Below, piece after piece: positions 32,483 through 41,179 of a stretch of 64,000 nt of DNA. Source of the DNA: Acidobacteriota bacterium (lineage in GTDB: Bacteria; Acidobacteriota; Vicinamibacteria; Vicinamibacterales; CAVVIG01); the NCBI GenBank assembly GCA_003222395.1, contig QHWB01000059.1, positions 1 to 64,000 on the forward strand, read 5' to 3'. Position numbers and translations under genes: made by a program. The notes beneath the pieces were generated by a model. The model worked only from the letters and a program-made list of their open reading frames with translations, searched no databases and had not been told where the DNA came from. Positions within the stretch are counted from its first letter, which is position 1, and each line of letters opens with the position of its first letter.

Positions 32483-34306
32483 ATGGACACCGTGACGCTC
32501 ACGATCGACGGACGGCAGGTCACCGTCGAGAAAGGCAAGACCGTCCTGCAGGCCGCGATCGAGAACGGCATCTCCGTGCCCTACTACTGCTATCACCCCG
32601 GCATCGGCATCGACGGATCGTGCCGCGTCTGCATCGTGAAGATCGAGAAGATGCCGAAGCTGCAGACGTCATGCTCGACGGTCTGCGCCGAAGGCATGGT
32701 CGTCTCGACGCGCACGCCGGACGTCGTCGAGGCGCGCGCCGCCGTCTTCGAATTCCTCCTGATCAACCACCCGCTCGACTGCCCGGTGTGCGACAAGGGC
32801 GGCGAATGTCCGCTCCAGGATTTTTCGTACACGTTCGGCCGCGACGAGAGCCGCATGGAATTTCCGCGCCGCGTGTTCGACGGCGATGGCGTGAAGGCGG
32901 ACGTTGATTTCGGTCCGACGCTGATGCTGAATCGCAACCGGTGCATCCTGTGCACGCGGTGCGTCCGGTTCATGCGCGACGTGGACGGCGACGCGCAGAT
33001 CAACATCATCGACCGCGGCTACGGCAGCGAGATCGCGACGTTCCAGGAGGAAGGGGTCCACTCGATTCTGTCGGGCAACCTGATGGACGTCTGTCCGGTC
33101 GGGGCCATTACGACGCGCGACTACCGGTTCAAGTCGCGGCCGTGGGACAACCCGTACGCCGCCGACACCATCTGCACGCTCTGCTCCAAGGGCTGCAACA
33201 CGACCGCGTGGATCAAGGCGAAGCCCGAATGGGCGAAAGGCTCGCGGCTGATCCGGTTCACGCCGCGGCTGAATCCCGACGTGAACGGTTACTGGATGTG
33301 CGACATCGGCCGCTTCGAGTACCACTGGATCGAGGGCGATGACCGCGTCCGCAAACCGATGGAGCGCGCGGCACATGGATCGGACGTCAACGCGCAGCAG
33401 CCGGTCACGTGGAGCGAGATGCTGTCGAAGCTCCGCGACAGCCTGGGTGCGGCCGGCACGGCGAACCCCGAAGGCGTGCGGTTCCTGGCGTCGGCGCACG
33501 CCTCGCACGAAGAATTCTTTCTCCTTCGCCGGCTCACCGAGGAATTAATCGGCGATCGCGGCGCCGACGCCATTTCCGTCGCGTGGCGCCACCGCGAGAA
33601 ACCGCAGCCGCCGCAGGCGATATTCAAGGTGCCGCCGGTCGACGCGCCGAACGTGAACGGCGCGCGCGCGTTCGGGTTCGTCGACGGCGCCGTGGGCGAT
33701 CCGGTCGGCGACTCGGACCTCGCGGTGCTGCGCCACGCGGTGGAAGGCGGCCGGGTGACCGCGCTGTACGTCTTCGATCCGGGGCCCGATGGATCGCTCG
33801 GCGAGGTGAAGTGGATTATCGATGCGCGCCGGCGCGGCACCCTGCCGCTCCTCATCGTACAGGGCGTGCTGATGACCGACCTCGCGCGCGCGGCCGATTT
33901 CGTCCTGCCCGGCGCATCGTACGTGGAAAAGGAAGCGTCTTATACGAACGACCACGGACGCCTTCAGGGTACGGCGCGCGCGATGGCCCCTCCGGGCGAG
34001 GCGATGGAAGACTGGCAGATTCTGGTGAACCTGGGCGTCTCGCTCGGCGTGCCGTTCAACTACACGGCGTCCGCGCACGTGCGCGCCGACATCGCGGCGC
34101 GATACCCGAACCGCAAAGGGCTCGAAGGCCTGACGACGCTCGCATTCAACCGCCCGACGAACGCGCGCCACTGGCTGCAGGCGTCCAATCCGTCGGAGCG
34201 ATGGAAGTGGGACTTCATGTTCCAGGACCTGCCGCCGGTGAAGTTCGATGGCGAGCCGTTCTCCACGAATTTCGGCGGAGTGATTCCTTTGAAAGAAGTG
34301 AAGTAG
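32483..34306 (+). CDS. nuoG: NADH-quinone oxidoreductase subunit G-like Fe-S protein
   Basis: A 607-aa protein. The N-terminal [2Fe-2S] domain uses C36, C47, C50 and C64. H96, C100, C103 and C109 hold the His-ligated [4Fe-4S] cluster, and C154, C157, C160 with C204 a further cluster. C231, C234 and C238 resemble the extra N7 cluster of some bacterial NuoG. The C-terminal molybdopterin-oxidoreductase-like domain is shorter than in NuoG of about 900 aa. No other Complex I genes occur in the window, so it could also serve another NAD-linked enzyme. ATG 32483 matches the domain start. Confidence 0.85.
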   Translation: MDTVTLTIDGRQVTVEKGKTVLQAAIENGISVPYYCYHPGIGIDGSCRVCIVKIEKMPKLQTSCSTVCAEGMVVSTRTPDVVEARAAVFEFLLINHPLDCPVCDKGGECPLQDFSYTFGRDESRMEFPRRVFDGDGVKADVDFGPTLMLNRNRCILCTRCVRFMRDVDGDAQINIIDRGYGSEIATFQEEGVHSILSGNLMDVCPVGAITTRDYRFKSRPWDNPYAADTICTLCSKGCNTTAWIKAKPEWAKGSRLIRFTPRLNPDVNGYWMCDIGRFEYHWIEGDDRVRKPMERAAHGSDVNAQQPVTWSEMLSKLRDSLGAAGTANPEGVRFLASAHASHEEFFLLRRLTEELIGDRGADAISVAWRHREKPQPPQAIFKVPPVDAPNVNGARAFGFVDGAVGDPVGDSDLAVLRHAVEGGRVTALYVFDPGPDGSLGEVKWIIDARRRGTLPLLIVQGVLMTDLARAADFVLPGASYVEKEASYTNDHGRLQGTARAMAPPGEAMEDWQILVNLGVSLGVPFNYTASAHVRADIAARYPNRKGLEGLTTLAFNRPTNARHWLQASNPSERWKWDFMFQDLPPVKFDGEPFSTNFGGVIPLKEVK

Positions 34307-34354
34307 ATGGGAAGCGAGGACGACACCGAGTGATCGGAGAACACAGAGACGATC

Positions 34355-34460
34355 AACCACAGAGACACAGAGACCCAGAGACGATCGAGCGCGGCGCGCG
34401 CACGAGTGAACGCCGATCGGGTCGACGCGAGGCGCTCTGGGTCTCTGTGTCTTTGTGGTT
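34355..34460. repeat. Long CACAGAG inverted repeat entering dsbD
   Basis: Arms 34355-34380 and 34435-34460 pair at 25 of 26 positions, AACCACAGAGACACAGAG leading the left arm. The 54-nt loop is GC-rich. The right arm runs past the GTG start of the next gene and supplies the first codons of its signal peptide. Relatives are at 5421, 14156, 16546 and 26611. Confidence 0.8.
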
Positions 34461-36222
34461 CCTGTTCCTCTGTATTCTCTGCTCCCTCTGTGTCGTCGCC
34501 CCCGCTGCAGCACAAATTCGCCGTCCCCGCGCCGACGTCACGCCGCTCGTCGCCGCCGACAGCGTTCATGCGGGCGGTCCCGTGCGCGTGGCGCTGAAAG
34601 TGTCGCTGCCCGAAGGGCTGCATACCCAATCGAACAAGCCGCGCGACGAGAATCTGATCCCGACGGTGCTGACAGTCGACGCGCCGGCGGGCGTCACCGT
34701 CGACGAGATCGTGTGGCCGCCGGCCCAGGATCTGAATCAGATTGGCCAGGACAAACCGCTCGCCGTCTTCGAACGCGAGTTCCTCGTCGGCGTCCAGCTG
34801 ACACTCGCATCATCGGTCGCGCCCGGCGATCTGGTGGTTCCGGCGCACCTGCGCTATCAGGCGTGCGACGCGAACCTGTGCTACGCGCCGTCGACCGCCG
34901 ACGCCGGGTGGCAGCTGAAAATCGTGCCTGCATCGGTCGCGACGACGGAGAGTTCCGATCAGGCAAAGACATTCGCATCAATCAAGTTTGGAAGCGGCGA
35001 GAAACCGCCTGGCGGTGACAGAAGTAGCGTCCGGGTGCCGGACGCTACCACGCCTGGCGACGCCGCCGCGGCAGGCGGAAGGGATGAACTGCGAGCGCTC
35101 GCGGATTTCACCGTTCTTGGAACCACCGGCGGATATCTGGGCACGACCGACTTCCTGACGTTCATCCACAACGCGGAGACCGGCGTGAAGGAGCGCGGCA
35201 TGTTCGAAGGGCGCGGGCCGCTCGCGATCCTGCTGCTCGTCCTCATCGGCGGCCTCGCGCTGAACCTGACACCGTGCGTTCTGCCGATGATTCCGATCAA
35301 CCTCGCGATCATCGGCGCGGGCACGCAGAAACGAGCCGGCGAGGGATCGTCGTCGCGCGGCCGCGGGTTCCTGCTCGGCGCCGCGTACGGCGGCGCGATG
35401 GCCATCGTGTACGGCGTCCTCGGCCTCGTCGTCATCCTGACTGCGGGCACGTTCGGCACGATCAACGCCTCGCCCTGGTTCAACCTCGTCATCGCCGCCA
35501 TCTTCATCGTGCTCGGCCTGGCGATGTTCGACGTGCTGATGATCGACTTCTCGAGCTTTGGCTCGCGCTTCTCGCCGGGCGCCGGCACCGGCACGTTCGT
35601 GATGGCGTTCTCGATGGGCGCGATCGCGGCGCTGCTCGCCGGCGCGTGCGTGGCGCCCGTCGTGATCCAGGTCGTGCTCTTCTCGAGCAATCTGTACGCG
35701 ACCGGAACCAAGATCGCGCTGGCGCTTCCGTTCTGTCTCGGCCTCGGCATGGCGATCCCGTGGCCGATTGCCGGGGCAGGTCTCGCCGCGCTGCCGAAGC
35801 CGGGCATGTGGATGGTGCGCGTCAAACAGGCATTCGGCGTCTTCATCCTGGCGACGGCGGCGTACTACGGGTATCAGTCCTACGAGCTGTTCGCGAACCG
35901 CTGGGTCGATCCGGCCGTCGTCGCGTCGAGCGTGCAGGAGAAGCTGAAGGCCGGATGGCACCAGTCGCTGGCTGAAGGTCTCGAAGCCGCGAAGCGCGAG
36001 CAGAAGCCGGTGCTCATCGACATGTGGGCGACGTGGTGCAAGAACTGCCTGACGATGGACAAGACGACGCTCGAGAACGGCGACGTGCGGGCGGCGCTCG
36101 ACAAGTACGTGAAGATCAAGTTCCAGGCGGAGGATCCCGACCGATCGCCCGCGAAGCCGGTGATGCAGAAGTTCGACGCCGTTGGTCTGCCAACCTACGT
36201 CATCCTGAAGCCAAAATCATGA
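34447..36222 (+). CDS. DsbD-family thiol:disulfide interchange protein
   Basis: A 591-aa inner-membrane reductant conduit. The signal peptide (1-23) is followed by an N-terminal beta domain with C140 and C145, a membrane domain with C277 (NLTPCVLPM) and C401 (AGACVAPV), and a C-terminal thioredoxin-like domain with C531-K-N-C534. DsbD carries electrons from cytosolic thioredoxin to periplasmic thiols. GTG 34447 gives a proper signal sequence; TTG 34453 is an alternative. A repeat-derived linker (GGDRSSVRVPDATTPG) lies between the first two domains. The stop overlaps the ggt ATG. Confidence 0.87.
   Translation: MSLWFLFLCILCSLCVVAPAAAQIRRPRADVTPLVAADSVHAGGPVRVALKVSLPEGLHTQSNKPRDENLIPTVLTVDAPAGVTVDEIVWPPAQDLNQIGQDKPLAVFEREFLVGVQLTLASSVAPGDLVVPAHLRYQACDANLCYAPSTADAGWQLKIVPASVATTESSDQAKTFASIKFGSGEKPPGGDRSSVRVPDATTPGDAAAAGGRDELRALADFTVLGTTGGYLGTTDFLTFIHNAETGVKERGMFEGRGPLAILLLVLIGGLALNLTPCVLPMIPINLAIIGAGTQKRAGEGSSSRGRGFLLGAAYGGAMAIVYGVLGLVVILTAGTFGTINASPWFNLVIAAIFIVLGLAMFDVLMIDFSSFGSRFSPGAGTGTFVMAFSMGAIAALLAGACVAPVVIQVVLFSSNLYATGTKIALALPFCLGLGMAIPWPIAGAGLAALPKPGMWMVRVKQAFGVFILATAAYYGYQSYELFANRWVDPAVVASSVQEKLKAGWHQSLAEGLEAAKREQKPVLIDMWATWCKNCLTMDKTTLENGDVRAALDKYVKIKFQAEDPDRSPAKPVMQKFDAVGLPTYVILKPKS
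35024..35048 (+). repeat. 10-bp hairpin inside the dsbD linker
   Basis: GTAGCGTCCG (35024-35033) and its complement (35039-35048) enclose GGTGC. It encodes part of the flexible linker between the N-terminal and membrane domains. It looks like a palindromic repeat tolerated in coding DNA. Confidence 0.55.
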
Positions 36223-37844
36223 CCGTCGTCGCCGGCCGGTCGAAAATAGCCACGACGCTCGGCATCGTCGCTGCGAGCCAGCCGCTGGCCGCGCGCGCGG
36301 GGGTGCAGATCCTCGAGCGCGGCGGCACCGCGTCCGACGCGGCGATTGCGGCCAACGCCGTGCTCGGCGTCGTCGAGCCCGAGATGAACGGCATCGGCGG
36401 CGATCTGTTCGCGATCGTCTACGAAGCCAAGACGGATCGGGCGTACGGATTGAACGCGAGCGGGTGGGCGCCGACCGGTCTCACGACCTCGCTGCTCCGA
36501 TCGCGCGGCCTGACGTCGATGCCGTCGACGGGTGTCTATACGGTGACCGTGCCCGGATGCGTCGCCGGATGGGAGGCGTTGCAATCGCGGTTCGGGAGCC
36601 TTCGAATGGCCGACGTGCTCGCGCCGGCGGTGTTCTACGCCGAAGAGGGATTTCCGGTGTCCGACATCGTCGCGGAGCGATGGGCGGCCTACGCCGACAA
36701 GCTCGCCGGCGACGCGAGCGCTTCGGCGACGTTCCTCGTCGACGGCCGCGCGCCGCGCGCGGGCGAGCGGTTCGCGAATCCGTCGCTCGCGCAATCGCTG
36801 CGCACGATCGCAGCCGACGGCGCTCCGGCATTCTACGCAGGACCGATTGCCGGCGCGATCGTCGACGCGCTGCGCGCGCACGGCGGCACGATGACCGCCT
36901 CGGATCTCGCCGAGTTCAGAGCCGAGTGGGTCGCGCCGGTCTCGACGACGTACCGCGGCTGGCAGGTATTCGAGCTGCCGCCGAACACGCAAGGCTTTGC
37001 CGCGCTGCTGATGCTCGACATCATGGAGCAGTTTCCGCTGCGTGAATATGGGCTCCACAGCGCGCGAGCGCTGCACGTGATGATCGAAGCGAAGAAGCTC
37101 GCCTATGCCGATATGCTCCGCTACGCGGCCGATCCGCGCTTCGCGGCGGCGCCGCTCGCGGCGCTGATCGACAAGGAGTACGCGAGATCGCGGGCGGCGC
37201 TGATCGATCCGGCGCACGCCGCCGCCACCGTCGAGCCGTCGGTGTTCGAAGGCATCACGACCTCGCACGGCGGCGATACGATCTATCTTGCCGCCATCGA
37301 CCGGCACGGCAACATCGTCTCGCTCATCCAGAGCACGTACCACGGATTCGGCAGCGGCATCTGTGCCGGGGAACGCGGCTTCATGCTTCAGAACCGCGGC
37401 GCGCTGTTCACGCTCGACGCCGATCACCCGAACGTGCTCGCGCCGAGAAAGCGGCCGCTCCACACGATCATTCCCGGGTTCATGGAGAAGGACCGCGTGC
37501 GCATCGGGTTCGGGATCATGGGCGCGTGGAATCAGGCGCAGGCGCACGCGCAGTTCGTCGCGAACGTCGCCGACTTCGATCTCGACATCCAGCATGCCCT
37601 CGAGGCCGGGCGCTTCACGAAGCCGACCTTCGACGGCGCCGACGTGCTCGTCGAGGCGCTCATCCCCGACGAGACGCGCGCCGAGCTCGTCTCGCTCGGA
37701 CACGACGTCACCGTGGTCCCGCCGAGGACCGGCGTGTTTGGATCGGGTCAGGCGGTGATGAGCGTCGCGAAGGGCGTCCACTACGGCGCGTCCGAGCCCC
37801 GTCACGACGGGGCGGCGATTCCGGAAGCGCCTCCGCTCGCCTGA
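36219..37844 (+). CDS. ggt: Gamma-glutamyltransferase family protein
   Basis: A 541-aa N-terminal nucleophile hydrolase. T354 in GGDTIYLAAID is the expected autoprocessing and catalytic threonine, and downstream GxGSGICAGERGF and RPLHTIIPGF match substrate-binding segments. No signal peptide is visible, unlike E. coli Ggt, so this may be a cytosolic member or an acylase-like relative. The final codons (APPLA, stop) come from the first unit of a tandem repeat. The start overlaps the dsbD stop. Confidence 0.87.
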   Translation: MTVVAGRSKIATTLGIVAASQPLAARAGVQILERGGTASDAAIAANAVLGVVEPEMNGIGGDLFAIVYEAKTDRAYGLNASGWAPTGLTTSLLRSRGLTSMPSTGVYTVTVPGCVAGWEALQSRFGSLRMADVLAPAVFYAEEGFPVSDIVAERWAAYADKLAGDASASATFLVDGRAPRAGERFANPSLAQSLRTIAADGAPAFYAGPIAGAIVDALRAHGGTMTASDLAEFRAEWVAPVSTTYRGWQVFELPPNTQGFAALLMLDIMEQFPLREYGLHSARALHVMIEAKKLAYADMLRYAADPRFAAAPLAALIDKEYARSRAALIDPAHAAATVEPSVFEGITTSHGGDTIYLAAIDRHGNIVSLIQSTYHGFGSGICAGERGFMLQNRGALFTLDADHPNVLAPRKRPLHTIIPGFMEKDRVRIGFGIMGAWNQAQAHAQFVANVADFDLDIQHALEAGRFTKPTFDGADVLVEALIPDETRAELVSLGHDVTVVPPRTGVFGSGQAVMSVAKGVHYGASEPRHDGAAIPEAPPLA

Positions 37845-37934
37845 AAGGCCTCCGCTCGCCTGAACGGCCTCCGCTCGCCTGAAAGGCTCGCGCTACCCGA
37901 ATGGACAGTGTAGCGCGAGGCTTTCAGCCGAGCG
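37830..37934. repeat. Tandem 19-mers plus 25-nt inverted arms (element copy 1)
   Basis: Three 19-nt units (CCTCCGCTCGCCTGAAAGG, the second with one change) occupy 37830-37886. They run into an inverted pair, arms 37872-37896 and 37910-37934, loop 13 nt. The arms match those at 55126-55150 and 55251-55275 exactly but in reversed orientation. It lies between ggt and the convergent MFS gene and could also terminate both. Confidence 0.8.
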
Positions 37935-37958
37935 TGAGGCTCAACGATCCGAGATCGA

Positions 37959-39251
37959 TCATTCGGCGAGAGGCGCCACCTGCATCGACGGCACTTCACC
38001 GCGATGCGCCGCGCGCATCGGCTTGACGACGAGCAGAGCGCTGGCAGCGACCGCGATGTTCGCGATCGCCGCGACGACGAACACCGCATGCCACCCGCCG
38101 GTATAGGTTTGCAGCCAGCTCGCGGCCGGAACCAGGAACGACGCTGCGCCCTTCGCCGTGTACAAGGCGCCGGCGTTCGTCGCGGCGTATTTCGGTCCGT
38201 ACACGTCGGTGCACAGCGCGGGAAACAAGCTGTAGATTTCACCCCACGTGAAATACACGAGTCCCGCGGTGGCGATGAACGTCCAGGGCGAGTTGCCGAT
38301 CGTCCCAAGCGCCCAGTACGCGCCCGCGCCGCACGTGAAGACGATCGCCATCGTGTTCTCGCGGCCGATGTGGTCCGACACCCAGCCGAACGTCGGCCGC
38401 GCGAGCCCGTTCAGGATGTTGTCGACGATGCCTGCCATCACCAGGACGGTGGAGCTGATGAAAAGAAAATTCACCGGCAGTCCCGCAATCTTGTAGTCCC
38501 TCGCGATCGGCGCCACTTGCGCCGTGACCACGAGACCGCTGGCGGCGACCAGCACGAACATGACGTACAGAATCCAGAAGAGCGGCGTCTGCAGCATCTC
38601 TGACGGCCTGTAGTCGCGCGTGCCCTGCGTCACCCTGCGCGCCGCCTTCGGCGCTTCTCCCGGTCTCGGCGCCTTCAGAAACTGCGAGAGCACCAGGATG
38701 ACCAGCCCCTGGCCTAATCCGAACCAGAGGAAGGCGCGGTCGTAGCCGTAGTTCTTGATGACGTAGATGATCGGATACACCGTCGCCGCCGCGCCGGCGC
38801 CGAACCCCGCGGCCGTGAGGCCGGCGGCGAAACCGCGCCGATCGGCAAACCACTTCAGCGCGTTGCCGACGCACGTACCGTAGACCGCGCCGGCGCCGAC
38901 GCCCGAGATGGCGGCGGCGAGATACAGCATCGGCAGGGTAGCGGCGATCGAGTTCAGCCACCAGGCGGACGCGACGACGGCGCCGCCGAACATGACGACG
39001 ATGCGCGGCCCGAACCGATCGACGAACCACCCCTCGACGGGCACGAGCCACGTCTCCGTGGCGACGAAGATGGTGAACGCGATCTGAATGTTCGTGCGGC
39101 CCCAGTGGAATCTCGCGTCGATGGGATCGACGAAGTACGTCCAGCCGTACTGCAGGTTGGCGATCATCACCATGCAGACGACGCCCGCGACGAGCTGAAT
39201 CCAGCGGTTGACCGGAATGATGCTGCCGGCGGGAGCTTCCTGTGTCGACAT
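37959..39251 (-). CDS. OFA-type MFS transporter (oxalate/formate antiporter-like)
   Basis: A 430-aa twelve-helix major facilitator. The N-terminal LQYGWTYFVDP, the GWVSDHIGRENT loop and YTAKGAAS with K367 fit the oxalate:formate antiporter family; in OxlT the equivalent lysine (K355) binds oxalate. Exchange of dicarboxylates or monocarboxylates is likely. A FadR-type regulator gene lies just upstream on the same strand. A possible oxalyl-CoA synthetase is encoded at 51102-52613. Confidence 0.87.
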   Translation of the reverse strand: MSTQEAPAGSIIPVNRWIQLVAGVVCMVMIANLQYGWTYFVDPIDARFHWGRTNIQIAFTIFVATETWLVPVEGWFVDRFGPRIVVMFGGAVVASAWWLNSIAATLPMLYLAAAISGVGAGAVYGTCVGNALKWFADRRGFAAGLTAAGFGAGAAATVYPIIYVIKNYGYDRAFLWFGLGQGLVILVLSQFLKAPRPGEAPKAARRVTQGTRDYRPSEMLQTPLFWILYVMFVLVAASGLVVTAQVAPIARDYKIAGLPVNFLFISSTVLVMAGIVDNILNGLARPTFGWVSDHIGRENTMAIVFTCGAGAYWALGTIGNSPWTFIATAGLVYFTWGEIYSLFPALCTDVYGPKYAATNAGALYTAKGAASFLVPAASWLQTYTGGWHAVFVVAAIANIAVAASALLVVKPMRAAHRGEVPSMQVAPLAE

Positions 39252-39303
39252 CTCTGGGCCGCCTCCGTGAGCGGGGCGTGCGTAGCTTAGCCCAAACCGC
39301 GCC

Positions 39304-40035
39304 TCAGCGGCCGGGGTTCAAATCGCGCATGACCACGTGCAGCACCTGGCCGGCCACGCGCGCGTCGCGCTCGACGACGAGCCGATCGCCGCCGTCGCGA
39401 TACGTCCGCGCGACGGCCGGCAGCCGCGAGCAGGCGCCTCGAATGAGGCCCGCGCGCTCCGCGGCGGCGATCCGTTCCGCGAACGACAGCGCGGCGATGT
39501 GCGTCGCGTCGCCGTCTCGCGCGTGGGCGAGCGCGTCGGTGATGATCGCCTCCAGAATCCCGCACGTCGTCGCGAGCGACAGCTCGTAATCGCGACGGTC
39601 GAGCGCGTCGCGGCTCTCCACGTACGCGTCCTCGAGCACGGGCCGCAGCTCGCGGTCGTGGACGAAATCGAACCGGTGCGGCGCGGGCTGTTCGGCCGGC
39701 GCGCAGGGCGCATCGCGCACCTCGGTAAGCGATCGAACCGCCTGCGCGAGCACGCCGACGATGCGATCGACGATGTCGGCGACGTCGGCGCGCTCGAGCG
39801 CCAGCCCGTTCGCGCGGACCAGCAGCGCATCGCTGTAGGCGCGCGCCAGCCAGTGGCTCTTGCTGCCGCCCGACAGATCGGCGACCGCCGCTTCGCAGTC
39901 GTGCTGCCAGATCCGCGCGCCGGCGAACGCCGCCGGATCGTCGGGCGCGCGGCGCAGCGTGTCGCGGAGCCGGCGTCCGCGGCCGATCGCCTCATCGAGG
40001 CGTACGAGATACGCGTCGATGTCCGCGGGATCCAT
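39304..40035 (-). CDS. Hypothetical protein overlapping the FadR-type gene
   Basis: A 243-aa helix-rich cytosolic protein of unknown function. Its ATG (40035) lies inside the 3' end of the regulator gene, with 44 nt of overlap. The middle segment HRFDFVHDRELRPVLEDAYVESRDAL and the following ATTCGILEAIITDALAHA look like a conserved helical bundle, but I recognise no family. Third-position composition agrees with real coding. The overlap suggests co-expression with the regulator. Confidence 0.65.
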   Translation of the reverse strand: MDPADIDAYLVRLDEAIGRGRRLRDTLRRAPDDPAAFAGARIWQHDCEAAVADLSGGSKSHWLARAYSDALLVRANGLALERADVADIVDRIVGVLAQAVRSLTEVRDAPCAPAEQPAPHRFDFVHDRELRPVLEDAYVESRDALDRRDYELSLATTCGILEAIITDALAHARDGDATHIAALSFAERIAAAERAGLIRGACSRLPAVARTYRDGGDRLVVERDARVAGQVLHVVMRDLNPGR

Positions 40036-40723
40036 TGCCGTGATCGGGCTGCAGCAAATCGGCGATCTGATCGATGTGCGCGTGCATCGCGCGCGCGGCC
40101 GCGTCGGGATCGCGGCGGCGCATGGCGGCGACGATCGCCTCGTGGCCCGACAGGGAACGCTGGGGACGACCCTTCTGCTTCAGCGTGAGCTTGCGCGACT
40201 CGATCAGCAGATCGTTGAGCGTTTCCATGATGCGGACGGCGACGCGGTTGCGCGTGGCGCGCGCGAGCACGGCGTGGAACGCCGTGTCGTCGCCGATCGC
40301 CGATTGGCCGGTCTTCAGCTTGCGCCGCTGCGCGTCGAGCACCCGCTCCATCTCGGCGAGGTCGTCGTCGGTGACGCGCGACGCGGCCGCGCGGGCGACC
40401 GCCGGCTCGAACATGCGGCGCACGTCCATCAGCTCTTCCTGCAGGTCGCGCTGGAACGTGATGACCGACGCGATCGGCGTGACGAGCCGATCGACCGAGA
40501 GCTCGCGCGGAAACGTGCCTTGTCCGTGCCGCGCCTCCAGCAGGCCGACGGTCTCGAGCGTGCGCAGCGCGTCGCGGATCGATCCGCGGCTCACGCCGAA
40601 GCGCCGCGCGAGGACGCGCTCGGAGGGCAGCGCCTGCCCCGGCCGGAACGTGCGATCGACAATCAGCCGCCGGACGCGGTCGGCGATCTCCTCGGGAATC
40701 CGCGTCTTCTTGATCGGGGCCAT
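39992..40723 (-). CDS. FadR-subfamily GntR transcription regulator
   Basis: A 243-aa regulator. The N-terminal winged helix (about 10-75) contains LPSERVLARRFGVSRGSIRDALRTLE, and the C-terminal FCD domain is all-helical with DxxFHxxLARAT (around 150) supplying metal/ligand residues. FCD regulators sense small organic acids. ATG 40723 was chosen because the family starts just before the winged helix. A TGGTTCGACCA operator and TAGACT -10 box upstream suggest autoregulation; the neighbouring transporter gene is a likely target. Confidence 0.9.
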   Translation of the reverse strand: MAPIKKTRIPEEIADRVRRLIVDRTFRPGQALPSERVLARRFGVSRGSIRDALRTLETVGLLEARHGQGTFPRELSVDRLVTPIASVITFQRDLQEELMDVRRMFEPAVARAAASRVTDDDLAEMERVLDAQRRKLKTGQSAIGDDTAFHAVLARATRNRVAVRIMETLNDLLIESRKLTLKQKGRPQRSLSGHEAIVAAMRRRDPDAAARAMHAHIDQIADLLQPDHGNGSRGHRRVSRTPR

Positions 40724-40768
40724 CAGCTTGACAGCCCGGGAGCCGGGTGTCAGACTGTGCCGCCTGAC

Positions 40769-40792
40769 TGGTTCGACCACCGGGCCAGTCTA
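40769..40792 (-). promoter_or_regulatory. FadR-type operator and -10 box
   Basis: TGGTTCGACCA (40769-40779) fits the TNGTnnnACNA pattern of FadR-subfamily operators. TAGACT on the minus strand (40792-40787) is a plausible -10, placing the operator at the transcription start. Repressor binding here would block its own gene. Confidence 0.55.
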
Positions 40793-40825
40793 GCACGACG
40801 CGGCCCGCGCCACAGATTCGCACGA

Positions 40826-41179
40826 ATGAACGTCATGCTGGAATTCACCGCGTCGGGATCGCCGAAGACGATCTCCGCGGCCATCGAGCAGTGCGCCGTC
40901 GCGCAGGGCAACGTCAGCGCGCTGGTCGTGCCGTGGGAGAGCGACCGGCAGACGTTGAGCATCGCGGTCACCGCCGTGAAGGGCGAGGGCTGGGCGATCG
41001 AGCACACCAACCTCGGGACCATTCGACTGACCGATCTCGGCGGCGAGCAGACGCGCGTCGCCATGTCCCCCGCGCCTCCCGATCATCCCGAAACGCAGAA
41101 GCTGGCGGCGCTCTTCGAGCGTTTCGCGCAGCAGGTTCAGAAGCAGTTCCAGGCTTCGACGCACGCGGGCAGGGAATGA
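40826..41179 (+). CDS. Hypothetical protein coupled to the AAA ATPase gene
   Basis: A 117-aa protein with alternating strands and a C-terminal amphipathic helix (LAALFERFAQQVQKQF). It lacks a signal peptide and recognisable motifs. The order of strands and the WAIEHTNLGTIRLTDLGG segment resemble small SRPBCC- or START-like sensor folds, but this is only an impression. It ends ATGA into the CDC48-like gene, so it may be an adaptor of that ATPase. Confidence 0.65.
   Translation: MNVMLEFTASGSPKTISAAIEQCAVAQGNVSALVVPWESDRQTLSIAVTAVKGEGWAIEHTNLGTIRLTDLGGEQTRVAMSPAPPDHPETQKLAALFERFAQQVQKQFQASTHAGRE

Noticed and set aside
33409-34446. Upstream extension of the dsbD reading frame
   Set aside because: It overlaps the well-supported NuoG-like gene in another frame; the signal peptide begins at GTG 34447.
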